The notes beneath the pieces are model-generated. The model made no database searches and had not been told where the DNA came from. It saw only the letters and a program-made list of their open reading frames with translations. The position numbers and the translations under genes are program-made. A stretch of DNA of 64,000 nt from Candidatus Aenigmatarchaeota archaeon (GTDB lineage: Archaea > Aenigmatarchaeota > Aenigmatarchaeia > GW2011-AR5): contig JACPJW010000001.1 in the NCBI GenBank assembly GCA_016187335.1, positions 468,170 through 532,169 on the forward strand. The letters run 5' to 3'. Within the stretch, counting starts at the first letter, position 1, and each line of letters opens with the position of its first letter. Below, one piece after another: positions 1 through 8,529 of the stretch.

Positions 1-2
1 GC

Positions 3-2018
3 CGCGAAGCGGAGTTCCGCCGTGCCCGCGTATTCTTCAACATATCATACGTTTACCAGACCAACTCCTCTTTGCGCGTGCAGGTAATAAGCGAGGACGA
101 GTTGAAAAGAAAGTTCCGCGACCGCGAGGACGTTTTCAAGCCTGAGCTGGCTACGGACAAGGCAACGTCCGTGAAATTCTCGCTGAACGTAGGGCCGCAG
201 CCGATTGTTTACAATGACAAGAAACAGGACGGGTCGGCATTCCCCAGCGAGAAGGAACGCCAGGATGCCAACAAAGGGCAGCTGCTCGTTTCCGTCAGCA
301 ACCGCAGGCCAGACGGCTTGATTATCCTGAAGTCCGAGAAGAAGAGCAACGGGGTTATTACGCAAAGAGGCAACGTGGTAATCATTCATTTCCCCGGCTC
401 CGTCGGCAATGGCCTTAACTGCAACGGCCAGGACGCAAGGACGACAAGGGCCATGGACGGTCCGCCCGAGGACAAGGACAGGTACAGGAATATGGCGAAT
501 GAGGATGCGAAAAACGGCAAGGAGCTTGTGGTCTACAAAATACCGAAAGACATCGAGATGAAGCCCTTTGAGTTCCAGACGACGTTCGCGCTCTTGTGCG
601 AGTTCAATCTGGCAAAAGTGGATACGCTCCGCACGGATTACGTTATTGCTGAATTGCCTGAGTACACCTTCAGGCTGCAAAAGACTTTGGACGTCCCAGT
701 CACGCCTCCTATAGGCATACTGTTCGACCCTGACGAGGACACTTGCTTAAGTAAGTGCGCTGCAGGGATTGGCGTGCCGTGCATTGAAACCAGGTGCACC
801 AGCGCGAGCAATCCTGACAGCTCTGACCAGTATCTCCGCAGGCTTTACAACGACCCGAACACGCCGCGGTGCTGGTACGACCCGGTAGGCGGCAATATTG
901 AAAACCCATCCGCATCTGACATACCTGGCCAGTATATCGGCTCGGCGCTCACGTTCAACAAATGCCGCTCGTGCGGCGCGTTCAGGGGCGACACTGCGTG
1001 CGAGGTTTTCTACAACAAGCAGCTCTGCGACGAGCAAGGCAGCAAGCAATGCAACCTGAAGTGCAAGTGGACGCCTATTGAGGAGCTGAAGAAAAAGACG
1101 GCGCAGCCGACCCAGCAGGAAATCCTGCATGACGGAAAATGCGAAAAAATGCCGGAAGCGCCTGCGCAGCCAACAACGCCCGCGGCGCCTGCAACCGGTA
1201 CTGTTGGTCCTGTTTCAGCTGGCGCAAGCAAGGAACAGGTTGTAGCAAGAATAGCTGATGTATCAAAAGCAACGGGATTCAGCCAGACGGATGTTGAATG
1301 GATTTTGAAGCTTGTGATGACTGAAAGCACTCTGGCGCACTGCTGGGACGGGACAAATAGCTGCGGTGAAGACAGCAAGAATAGCGTTAAATGCGGCGAC
1401 AACGGCAATTCCTGCGGATTGTTCCAGCTTAACAAGGCTGCGCACCCGCAGTGGTACAATCCGTCGACAGCAGGATGTGATGGAAAGACAGCCTACGATA
1501 TTGACTGCAACATAAGAGTAGGAGTTTCTCACCTAAGGTCACTATACAATAGCTATTATAACAATGCGCCAAGAACGTACGCATGCAAAGGCATTCAATA
1601 CAGCGGATGGGAAGCTGTGCTGAGGTATTACAACGGCTGGCCACCATCAGGATCATCAGCATGCTCGGGAGACCCTAATTATGTCAATAATGTTGAAAGC
1701 AAAACAATTCCAGACAGCTACTTGAATATAATTGCGTCTGTTTATCAGGGCACTCAATTCGGCGGGCCTAATTACTGCTCCTCGCTGCCAAGCAGGGCAG
1801 CGGGCGCGAAATGCCAGATAGGGGAAGGCGGATGCAAGAGCACGAGCGAGTGCGAAGAAGTAAGGCAGGAAGTATTGATTAATGGCGAAGTGAAAGTGCT
1901 TACGCCTGACTGCAGGGACCCTGGCGCAGGAATAAAGCTGTGCTGCTACAGCAAGGTTGAAGGCTTTGATTCCGATGCGCATTGCATAAATAAATACAAC
2001 CAGAAAAAGAGCGAATGA
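3..2018 (+). CDS. Secreted lytic transglycosylase (SLT fold) with envelope domain, 5' truncated by the window
   Basis: The frame is open to the left edge, so the N-terminus is outside; about 671 residues are visible. In order: a beta-rich region (nt 3-720) that resembles the C-terminal half of the lipoproteins at 7036-12107 (shared ARV...Y-YQ-N, then a VISE/LSIN-type stretch, then PIV); a Cys-rich segment (nt 730-1140); a Pro/Ala linker; a lysozyme-like SLT transglycosylase domain (nt about 1230-1760) with a candidate catalytic Glu in VMTEST (nt 1323-1325), the family-typical CGLFQLN, and YYNGW; and a Cys-rich tail (nt 1800-1970) ending in LCCYSK. The family cleaves the glycan strand of bacterial murein. 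Archaea lack murein, so a foreign or modified substrate is an inference. The many cysteines suggest an extracellular, disulfide-bonded protein. Confidence 0.8.
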   Translation, partial: REAEFRRARVFFNISYVYQTNSSLRVQVISEDELKRKFRDREDVFKPELATDKATSVKFSLNVGPQPIVYNDKKQDGSAFPSEKERQDANKGQLLVSVSNRRPDGLIILKSEKKSNGVITQRGNVVIIHFPGSVGNGLNCNGQDARTTRAMDGPPEDKDRYRNMANEDAKNGKELVVYKIPKDIEMKPFEFQTTFALLCEFNLAKVDTLRTDYVIAELPEYTFRLQKTLDVPVTPPIGILFDPDEDTCLSKCAAGIGVPCIETRCTSASNPDSSDQYLRRLYNDPNTPRCWYDPVGGNIENPSASDIPGQYIGSALTFNKCRSCGAFRGDTACEVFYNKQLCDEQGSKQCNLKCKWTPIEELKKKTAQPTQQEILHDGKCEKMPEAPAQPTTPAAPATGTVGPVSAGASKEQVVARIADVSKATGFSQTDVEWILKLVMTESTLAHCWDGTNSCGEDSKNSVKCGDNGNSCGLFQLNKAAHPQWYNPSTAGCDGKTAYDIDCNIRVGVSHLRSLYNSYYNNAPRTYACKGIQYSGWEAVLRYYNGWPPSGSSACSGDPNYVNNVESKTIPDSYLNIIASVYQGTQFGGPNYCSSLPSRAAGAKCQIGEGGCKSTSECEEVRQEVLINGEVKVLTPDCRDPGAGIKLCCYSKVEGFDSDAHCINKYNQKKSE

Positions 2019-2028
2019 TTCAGAAATC

Positions 2029-2643
2029 TTAAGGCGGGCGGATGACGCCTGTCCCGCTTCTTGTGGGCTCCACTAGTCTTTGTGCGAGGTTGTACACGTC
2101 TAAAAAGTCGGGGTCGTCTATAAACAGCGTATCTTTGCCGTCAAGTTTCTTTATCGGAGTCTCTTTCCCCGCATCAAGTTCGCTTTTAGTAAGCCTCCTT
2201 ACCCTCAGCCATGCATGCCTGTCCCTAAAGCCCAAAACACTTTCTATTCTTTGCACTAATTCATCCGCTCCTTCTCTCGGGCCGTTATAACAAACAGGAA
2301 GCTCCCGTCCTGTAGGTTTCATATGAGGATTGCCATTATATGTTGTCGGGTCCCCTACATCATATGTTCTGAAGCGTATGCTGCAGGGACCTCTTCCGCC
2401 TAAAGATGGCGTATAGCCTGCAAGAAGAAATTCTCTGGAAGTATTGTCCTGCCTTCTGTATCCGGTTATTTCTTGAACATTTTCTTCTGCTTTTCTTTCC
2501 GCGTAATTTAATCCTTCAACACCCCCGATTAATCTGAGACCGCCAACGGCGCCTACAACTGTGAGGGACGCCAGCAGAATCCATCTAACAGCTCTGCCGT
2601 AACTTCTTCTCGGCTGATACCCTTGCGGCGGCTGCGTTGACAT
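2029..2643 (-). CDS. Single-pass membrane protein with Pro/Gln-rich N-terminus, unknown function
   Basis: 204 residues. A short basic, Pro/Gln/Tyr-rich cytoplasmic head is followed by one membrane segment (about residues 20-42, AVRWILLASLTVVGAVGG) and a soluble domain rich in charged residues. I do not recognise the family. The same plan (proline-rich head, one membrane helix, outside domain with an Arg-rich sequence) is seen in the next gene at 2646-3218, only 2 bases away on the same strand, so the two probably form one operon and may be distant paralogs. It converges on the transglycosylase gene, with 10 bases between the stop codons. Confidence 0.65.
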   Translation of the reverse strand: MSTQPPQGYQPRRSYGRAVRWILLASLTVVGAVGGLRLIGGVEGLNYAERKAEENVQEITGYRRQDNTSREFLLAGYTPSLGGRGPCSIRFRTYDVGDPTTYNGNPHMKPTGRELPVCYNGPREGADELVQRIESVLGFRDRHAWLRVRRLTKSELDAGKETPIKKLDGKDTLFIDDPDFLDVYNLAQRLVEPTRSGTGVIRPP

Positions 2644-2645
2644 AT

Positions 2646-3218
2646 TTATTTCACCGAGTAAAATCTAGGCAATAAGAGGATGCACCTGTCTTCGCCGACA
2701 TGACGGTCCCATGCGGATCCGTTGAGGGTGGCACTTGTTATTTCTTTTGATTCTATTCTTTGTCTTGCTCTAGCGGCTTGATTTCTTGTTCGGTATTCCA
2801 AAAAACTAACAATACCGCCCTCCAATCTTACAGGTACGTACCTGCCTGCTGGGGCGGAAAGATATTCGTTGCACATTTCTTCCTCCGTAGGAGTTGCTAT
2901 GCGCTGGATTGCTAAAGATCTGCCCCAGATGTCGGTTTCATAGCCGGCAGAGCCTACAACATAATCCCTTCCTGTTTGAACAGCCTTGGTACCTTGCCTT
3001 ACGCCGTAATCCCTGATCCTGTCGGCTGATGTGCACGCCTTAATTGCTAAACCGAAAACAATTACTGCGCCAAGCCCCAGCAAAACGCGCCTAGTGGAAG
3101 GAGGAATATTCTGGTAAGCTTGTCCAGGATGCCACCAAGGCGGCTGCGGTTGTGCTGGTTGCTGTGCCTGCGGCTGTCCCTGACCAGGCGGCTGTCCCGG
3201 CGGTGGGTTGATTGCCAT
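2646..3218 (-). CDS. Single-pass membrane protein with Pro/Gln-rich N-terminus, unknown function
   Basis: 190 residues. The first 40 residues are almost only Pro, Gly, Gln and Ala; a membrane helix follows at about 44-62 (RRVLLGLGAVIVFGLAIKA) and then a soluble domain with two cysteines. No family recognised. It is upstream of the similar gene at 2029-2643 in the same operon. The low-complexity head could be a protein-interaction or phase-forming tail in the cytoplasm, but that is a guess. The start is the first ATG after a stretch matching an archaeal A/T-rich promoter (near 3239-3247), which it shares with the divergent gene at 3271. Confidence 0.65.
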   Translation of the reverse strand: MAINPPPGQPPGQGQPQAQQPAQPQPPWWHPGQAYQNIPPSTRRVLLGLGAVIVFGLAIKACTSADRIRDYGVRQGTKAVQTGRDYVVGSAGYETDIWGRSLAIQRIATPTEEEMCNEYLSAPAGRYVPVRLEGGIVSFLEYRTRNQAARARQRIESKEITSATLNGSAWDRHVGEDRCILLLPRFYSVK

Positions 3219-3270
3219 AACTAAACTAGCCTCATAAAGTATTTAAATGTTACCATTTAGTAATCACATT

Positions 3271-3699
3271 ATGGCAACAAGGCCTGAGGAAACACAACAA
3301 CAGCTTCCCAGATCGAGGGACGCAAGTACTTACGGAAGAGCAGCACTTTATGTTGGAGCAGGAATAGTAGCATCTTCTACATTGGGCTACGCTTTCGGAG
3401 CAGATGTCTTTAATTCAATCCCTAAAATGTTAGCTGGCTGGGGAGTTGGAGGAGTAGCGTGGGGCGTGCTTTACGCCATATCAGGGGCTTTTCCTGAACA
3501 GCGCCTCGCAGAAGCAGAACCAAGGCCTCCGGAACAAATCGAGCATCGTGCAGTGCTGAGAGAAGATGAACCTACCGAGCACGGGTTACTAGGACCCGGT
3601 GAGCCTGGTTTGCGCAGGTACGAAGAAAGACGACCAGATGGTTCGGGTCACATAAGAACCGTAGAAATTTTACCGCCCCGGCAAAATGGAAACCCTTGA
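3271..3699 (+). CDS. Small membrane protein, unknown function
   Basis: 142 residues. I chose the ATG at 3271 because a TATA-like TATTTAAAT lies about 25 bases upstream (3239-3247), the spacing expected of a leaderless archaeal transcript; an earlier TTG in frame at 3247 would lie inside that promoter. Two hydrophobic segments (about residues 20-42 and 50-70, Gly/Ala-rich) are followed by a charged tail of about 70 residues rich in Glu, Arg and Pro. No family recognised. It is divergent from the pair at 2029-3218. Confidence 0.55.
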   Translation: MATRPEETQQQLPRSRDASTYGRAALYVGAGIVASSTLGYAFGADVFNSIPKMLAGWGVGGVAWGVLYAISGAFPEQRLAEAEPRPPEQIEHRAVLREDEPTEHGLLGPGEPGLRRYEERRPDGSGHIRTVEILPPRQNGNP

Positions 3700-3756
3700 A
3701 GGCGAACATCTTAAGGCGTTTAAATTCTTTGCAGTTTCTTGAATTTAGGATTAAAA

Positions 3757-4584
3757 ATGACTTTACTCACTTACCTGGACAGGGCAAAGAGCTACCTTGG
3801 CGCAGGAATAGGCGGGCTTGCCGGCGGGTTCAAAGCCGCCGAAGCCTTCAAGGGTCTAAAAAGCCATGTAGAGCAGACTGTTATTGCTGATCCGCGTAAA
3901 AAGCAGAGCATCCTCAATGACCTTGAAGACGTATATAAGCAGGCACTGGATGGTCATCTGATTCAAAGCTTCAGAAGCGCTAAATATCTTATTTCTGACT
4001 TGTACGGCGAAATATTTCTCTACCCGGATTACGTCAAGGGCAGGATTCGGGATTATATCAAGAGGGATGAAATATTAACCGATGCAGCATTTGCCGTTGA
4101 CCTGGCAGAATTCTTGCCTCCTTACAAGAGATTGGTTGAGAGGCTCTTGAAATTAAGACCGGTAAAATGGTTAAACGGTCTGGTAGGGACAGACCTGGAT
4201 CCGATAGATTTGGGCATGATAACTTACATAGGCATAAAAACCGGTTATTTCAAGCACTACTGGCACGATGTTTTCGCAGAGCACGGATACACATGGCGGG
4301 CTTTGAACGAAGCGTTTCGCGGGACATTCAAGGTCATCATTCATGTCGGCATAGAAAAAGCGCTGCCAGGAGAAACGGCTGCGTTCTATCCTGACGATCT
4401 CGGGTTTGCATTAGATGCCTACAGGTCGCAAATAGAAAGAGCCATTCCTCAGCAGGTTCATATGACCAGAGAAGAGCGGGCAAGAGCCAGACACAGCAGT
4501 TCATGGCATCCAAGCATAGAAGAAGACATAAGATGGATGCGAGAAAGAATAAACAGCTTTGCTTACGGCCCGCAACCTGCATAA
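3757..4584 (+). CDS. Conserved-looking soluble protein of unknown function
   Basis: 275 residues from the ATG at 3757; a TTG six codons earlier (3739) is possible but a TATA-like GTTTAAATT near 3718-3726 favours 3757. The start has an amphipathic or weakly hydrophobic Gly/Ala stretch (SYLGAGIGGLAGGFKAAEAF), the rest is mainly helical with many aromatic residues and no cysteines or recognisable catalytic motif. It could be a membrane-associated helical protein. It begins 57 bases after the 3271 gene and converges on the 4626 gene. Confidence 0.5.
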   Translation: MTLLTYLDRAKSYLGAGIGGLAGGFKAAEAFKGLKSHVEQTVIADPRKKQSILNDLEDVYKQALDGHLIQSFRSAKYLISDLYGEIFLYPDYVKGRIRDYIKRDEILTDAAFAVDLAEFLPPYKRLVERLLKLRPVKWLNGLVGTDLDPIDLGMITYIGIKTGYFKHYWHDVFAEHGYTWRALNEAFRGTFKVIIHVGIEKALPGETAAFYPDDLGFALDAYRSQIERAIPQQVHMTREERARARHSSSWHPSIEEDIRWMRERINSFAYGPQPA

Positions 4585-4625
4585 CAGAAAAATCCTGCAT
4601 TTAACAATTATCATCTAGGAAAAAG

Positions 4626-5846
4626 TCAGTTGCAGCCTCCTGCTAACTTTAGTGCAGTTTCTATGGGCCCTCCGGCACCTATGGCGCCCCGTGCCATGCT
4701 TGATGCTTGTGAGCACCGGGCCTGCGTTGCTTCCCTCTTTTTTTCGCTCACAGAGTTTTGAAATTCTTTCTGGGCTTCTTCCTGGGTGCTGAAAGAACGG
4801 TACTGGTCCCCTGTCCTAAACTCGTAGCCGCCGCCAGCCGCTTGTTGCGGCCTGGAGATGTTCATCTCCTTGAGCTGCTGGTCTTCCAGACTTCTCCATT
4901 CATTAGAAGCATGATAAGCAACCCTCTGAAGAAAGAAAGTCTTCAGGTCAGGGCTTCCTATAATGTCTGATGGCGGCGGCCTAGTTATTCCTGCATCAAA
5001 AGCAGCAGCCGCGGCGATAATACTTTTGATTTCCTCGCTGTCAAAAGGATTCAGGTAGGCTTCCATTTCCTGCATTTTCCTTTCAGGCGCTGTACGGCGC
5101 TGGTTTGCTATCAGCCTGATGTTCTGCTTTGCCCTGTTTATCTGCCGGGTTGCTTCAGCGTCTTTTTCATAAACGCCCTTGCCTTCGTTCCACCTATAGG
5201 ACGTCAGCTGGCTGTAATATCTCAGGTCGCTCATGGGAACATTTCTCTGCCCTGGGTAAGGGGCTTTTGATTGGCCAATAATCTCGACAGGCGACAGAAA
5301 GTTGAAAGTGTCCTCGGTTTCAGAGAGCACCCTGTTTATGCCGCTTTCATCAAAGGCATAAACGCCAAAATTTGTCCACCACCTTGTGGCGGAGAACTCC
5401 ATTCTCTTTGCGCCCATGAACAGCTTTCCTTCGTATGTCTTGAAGCCGGTTTCATCCCACTTAAAACCGTCAAAAACTTCATCCTTTACTTCCTTGACTC
5501 TGGCGCCTGAGCCGTCGTAAACAAACAACGCCGCTATGCCGCCGTTATCACATTGGTCATCGTCTTTTCCATAAGTTTCAGGAGCGCAATCAATCAACTG
5601 CACTACCGTATACCTGCCGCCCCTGAATTCCACATTGTATGCCTTTGTTGCCTTCAGCCCTTCAAGCCATGAAGAATCAACGTTGGAAACATGAAATTCG
5701 CTGACATAAAGTTCTTCTTGAGAAGGGCGCCGCCTCTGGGTGTCAGCAAAAATAGCGGCACCGATTACCAGCGTTGCTGCAGCCCCTCCGATTGACAGCG
5801 CACGGATAAAGTTTTTCGGCCACTCTGGAGGTCTTTGGTGCTGCAT
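4626..5846 (-). CDS. Single-pass membrane protein with large outer domain, unknown function
   Basis: 406 residues from the ATG at 5846; the 11 codons before it are a less likely extension. A short basic Pro-rich head (MQHQRPPEWPKNF) is followed by one membrane helix (about 14-32) and a large domain with alternating hydrophobic strands in its first 200 residues, then a helical, Gln/Glu/Ala-rich C-terminal region with only four cysteines. The Pro/Gln-rich head plus helix repeats the plan of the proteins at 2029-3218. No family recognised. Confidence 0.6.
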   Translation of the reverse strand: MQHQRPPEWPKNFIRALSIGGAAATLVIGAAIFADTQRRRPSQEELYVSEFHVSNVDSSWLEGLKATKAYNVEFRGGRYTVVQLIDCAPETYGKDDDQCDNGGIAALFVYDGSGARVKEVKDEVFDGFKWDETGFKTYEGKLFMGAKRMEFSATRWWTNFGVYAFDESGINRVLSETEDTFNFLSPVEIIGQSKAPYPGQRNVPMSDLRYYSQLTSYRWNEGKGVYEKDAEATRQINRAKQNIRLIANQRRTAPERKMQEMEAYLNPFDSEEIKSIIAAAAAFDAGITRPPPSDIIGSPDLKTFFLQRVAYHASNEWRSLEDQQLKEMNISRPQQAAGGGYEFRTGDQYRSFSTQEEAQKEFQNSVSEKKREATQARCSQASSMARGAIGAGGPIETALKLAGGCN

Positions 5847-5879
5847 AAGAAATAATATTTTTATGCCCTTATAAATCAA

Positions 5880-6761
5880 TCACACCCCCATTACGGTCCT
5901 CAGGAAATTGCGCAGTCCGGGGCCGAGGCCTAGGGCAAGTATTGCGATTTTCAGGAAATTTCTTTTTTCTGCATCGTGCTTTTCAGGCATTTCCTTGTCA
6001 AGATAGTAAAGGACCAGAAGGATTACCGGAAGCTTCAGGACATAAATCCCTGCAGGGCCGAAAATGCTGATGAAAAATCCCGCGACAACATGCTGCTCGA
6101 AGTAGGGAAAAAACTGGATGGCAACAAAAGTGGTCGTGGCGTCAAACATGTGCGCGCCCAGAAGCATTGAGTTTTCCTGTGAAAGCACCTTGTCGCGCAG
6201 GCCGAAGATGTTTTTTTCTCTAGCAAGCCATATAACGAAGAACCAGGCAGCTGATATTGACAGCACTGATACAAGAGCGAAGACGTCGGCAATCCTTACC
6301 TGTGAAAGCAGCATAAGGTTCAGGGCAGCGCCGATGGCAAACCATGACTTGTGGTATTCTATCCTGCTTTTTCTTTCAATGAGCAGCGCAAGCAGGAGCG
6401 CTGCCAGGGCGACAAAAAACACGAATATGTAAATCAGCGGCGAAGTGAACAGGAGGTTTCTTGCCACATTGTACGCGTCAACAAGTATGAGCGGCGAAAA
6501 GAAAGTTTTCTGCAGCGCGAAATTGGTCCCTGCTGACTCCCACAAGTCCTCAACGGCGCGCAGGATGCCGCCCATCGCGATGTAAGGTATTACTGCGAAA
6601 ATGAATTTTTTGTCCACAGCAACCCCCAGTTTTTTAAGCAGCTTGTAAACGCCGAACACCATCAGCACGAAGATTATCGCGTAAACGGATGTGTTGACGA
6701 TGTTGTAGCCCGCGTTGTAGCGTATCGGGTCTATGAAATACTGCTGGAAAAAACCGGCCAT
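5880..6761 (-). CDS. DUF63 family multi-pass membrane protein
   Basis: 293 residues from the ATG at 6761; 28 upstream codons in frame lack the family's conserved start. The N-terminus (QQYFIDPIRYNAGYN, then VNTSVYAI) and the segment IAMGGILRAVEDLWES match the archaeal DUF63 family as I know it. Eight or so hydrophobic helices are visible. Function is unknown in the family; the conserved charged residues inside helices (D, E, R in RAVED; D in the HMFDATTTF segment) hint at transport or an integral membrane enzyme. Its stop is 33 bases beyond the start of the 4626 gene, so both may be cotranscribed. Confidence 0.85.
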   Translation of the reverse strand: MAGFFQQYFIDPIRYNAGYNIVNTSVYAIIFVLMVFGVYKLLKKLGVAVDKKFIFAVIPYIAMGGILRAVEDLWESAGTNFALQKTFFSPLILVDAYNVARNLLFTSPLIYIFVFFVALAALLLALLIERKSRIEYHKSWFAIGAALNLMLLSQVRIADVFALVSVLSISAAWFFVIWLAREKNIFGLRDKVLSQENSMLLGAHMFDATTTFVAIQFFPYFEQHVVAGFFISIFGPAGIYVLKLPVILLVLYYLDKEMPEKHDAEKRNFLKIAILALGLGPGLRNFLRTVMGV

Positions 6762-6916
6762 GCTATCTAATTGGAAATCAAGCGTAAAAGCTTTTGTTTT
6801 AATTGTAATAACGGAAGCTTGGTCTGCTTTCAGTTTACAATTCAACAGCTAAACAGAACCCAACCGTATCTGGTTTCTCTTTCTGACTTGCTTCTTTGTT
6901 AAAAGTCTTTATACGA

Positions 6917-6999
6917 GGAGAATACCACTATTTTGAAATAGTGGTATTATGGCATTCTCCTGTATAAAAGAATCCACAAATAAGATGGCGGATTCTTTT
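6917..6999. repeat. Two nested inverted repeats upstream of the lipoprotein cluster
   Basis: A perfect 13-bp inverted repeat (arms 6921-6933 and 6936-6948, AATACCACTATTT) is flanked by a second pair, GGAGAAT at 6917-6923 and ATTCTCC at 6954-6960. A further pair, AAAAGAATCC at 6966-6975 and GGATTCTTTT at 6990-6999, follows at once. The stretch lies between the divergent DUF63 gene and the lipoprotein gene at 7036. It could be an operator, a transcript hairpin in the 5' leader or a small repeat element. Confidence 0.5.
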
Positions 7000-7035
7000 T
7001 ATATTGCGGGTCAAATAATACATTTTAGTGTTATC

Positions 7036-8457
7036 ATGAATGCGTTTAGCAGTAAGAATGTGAAATTTGTTCTGCTTATTATTGCCGTCGTTTTTGCGGC
7101 CGGATGCACCTCCCAGCTGCCCACATTCGGCCTGGACGCCATAAGCGTGAACAAGGAAATCAGCATTGAGGGCGACCGCGACGTCCTTGCAATCAGGGAC
7201 AAATTGACAATACCAAAATCGCCCATACTCACGGACCAGTCCGTCCAGTTTTCTTATGTTTTGGAAAACAAGGACACGGCAAAAAAGGCTGAGAACGTAA
7301 GGATAGATTTGTTTGACGCGCCACTGATGAAAAGAAAGAGCTCTGACGGGCCTTTGTGCAATTTCGGCAGGGACTCCAGCGGGAACTTCGCGGAAAGCCG
7401 TTCGTGCTTTCCCAACGAATGCAAATCTAGGGACGGCAATGCATGCGTTTTATCGGATATACTGCCGGGCGAGCAGCGCCAGGTTACCTTTGACTTGTTC
7501 TCGCCTTCGCAGGGGCAGATAGCGGGCCTGAAAACGGATTTGAAGATGAACTTCAAGGTCACATACAATTTTGAGGGCTCCACTTCATTCACGGTTCCTG
7601 TCGTGAACCTTGAGGAAATAACAGCGAGGCAGCGCGCAGGCGACAAGATAAAGGTTGATGTGACGAAAAGCATAGGCTCGGGCCCGATACAGGTTGACCC
7701 CGAGCTTTTCGGATCTTCTTACATTTTAGGCGGCCAGTCAGGAACGTTCTTCTTCGTCATAAAAAACAAGGGAAAAGGAAATTTGCCTTCGTCGCAGGTG
7801 CCGAAAGGCGGGCTTTGCGTCTATTTCCCTAAGGAATTCTTCACTGAAAATACAATTCTGGTAAATCCTGACGGCATAGAATGCAGGGGTCCTGAGTGCC
7901 AGAAAGGCAATGCAGCAACCGGTGAAGTAATATCCAAATACATAAGTGATATTACGGGAACAGGCGACAAGCCGCTTGTAACCGGATACGCAACTGACGC
8001 CAGAAGTTACAGATGCTATTCTTCTTCATCCAATGCATGCCTGGAACCGTACCCAACCCTGGAAGAATGCCAGAACGCATGCTCAGACTTGGATGTTTCA
8101 TGCATCCCTGCGGACGAATGCCTTCAGGACCAGGGCGGAAGCGGAACGGCGGTTCCCGCTGCAACACAGCAGAAAAAATCAGATCCCTTGTTTGATTGCA
8201 TGAGCGTTTCCAGCGCACCGGATGCTGGATGCTACGAAAAAGACAAGCCCGAGCTAAGCAACATGGTTTTGTGCTACAACAGCCGCGCCATAGAGCTGTT
8301 CAGGGACGAATCGCGCGTGTCGATGAGGTTTTCAATCCACAAGATAAGCGAAATAAAGGACCAGCCTTTCAGGTCGATGACAGTCATTTCAAGGATAAAG
8401 TATCCTTACGAGCTGCGGGATTCTTTTGGAATAACAGTAATACCAGCAAAGGAATAA
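7036..8457 (+). CDS. Envelope lipoprotein, first of four tandem paralogs
   Basis: 473 residues from the ATG at 7036, which gives a clean signal peptide (NVKFVLLIIAVVFAAGC) with a lipobox Cys at residue 23; the 29 codons before it run back into an inverted repeat. The mature part is beta-rich: an N-terminal sandwich (SVQFSYVLENKDTAKKAENV), a second one (GTFFFVIKNKGKGNLPSS) and a Cys-rich insert (about residues 300-420). The end, YELRDSFGITVIP, resembles YDIRDSVVVKIKK at the end of the 8530 protein. The pattern recalls CARDB-like surface repeats. Probably anchored outside the cytoplasmic membrane. Confidence 0.75.
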   Translation: MNAFSSKNVKFVLLIIAVVFAAGCTSQLPTFGLDAISVNKEISIEGDRDVLAIRDKLTIPKSPILTDQSVQFSYVLENKDTAKKAENVRIDLFDAPLMKRKSSDGPLCNFGRDSSGNFAESRSCFPNECKSRDGNACVLSDILPGEQRQVTFDLFSPSQGQIAGLKTDLKMNFKVTYNFEGSTSFTVPVVNLEEITARQRAGDKIKVDVTKSIGSGPIQVDPELFGSSYILGGQSGTFFFVIKNKGKGNLPSSQVPKGGLCVYFPKEFFTENTILVNPDGIECRGPECQKGNAATGEVISKYISDITGTGDKPLVTGYATDARSYRCYSSSSNACLEPYPTLEECQNACSDLDVSCIPADECLQDQGGSGTAVPAATQQKKSDPLFDCMSVSSAPDAGCYEKDKPELSNMVLCYNSRAIELFRDESRVSMRFSIHKISEIKDQPFRSMTVISRIKYPYELRDSFGITVIPAKE

Positions 8458-8529
8458 TGAAGCAAGAATAGAATGAAGCAGAACCTTTTGCTGGAAATTT
8501 TTGGAATAAACATCAGGGAAGTAATCTTA

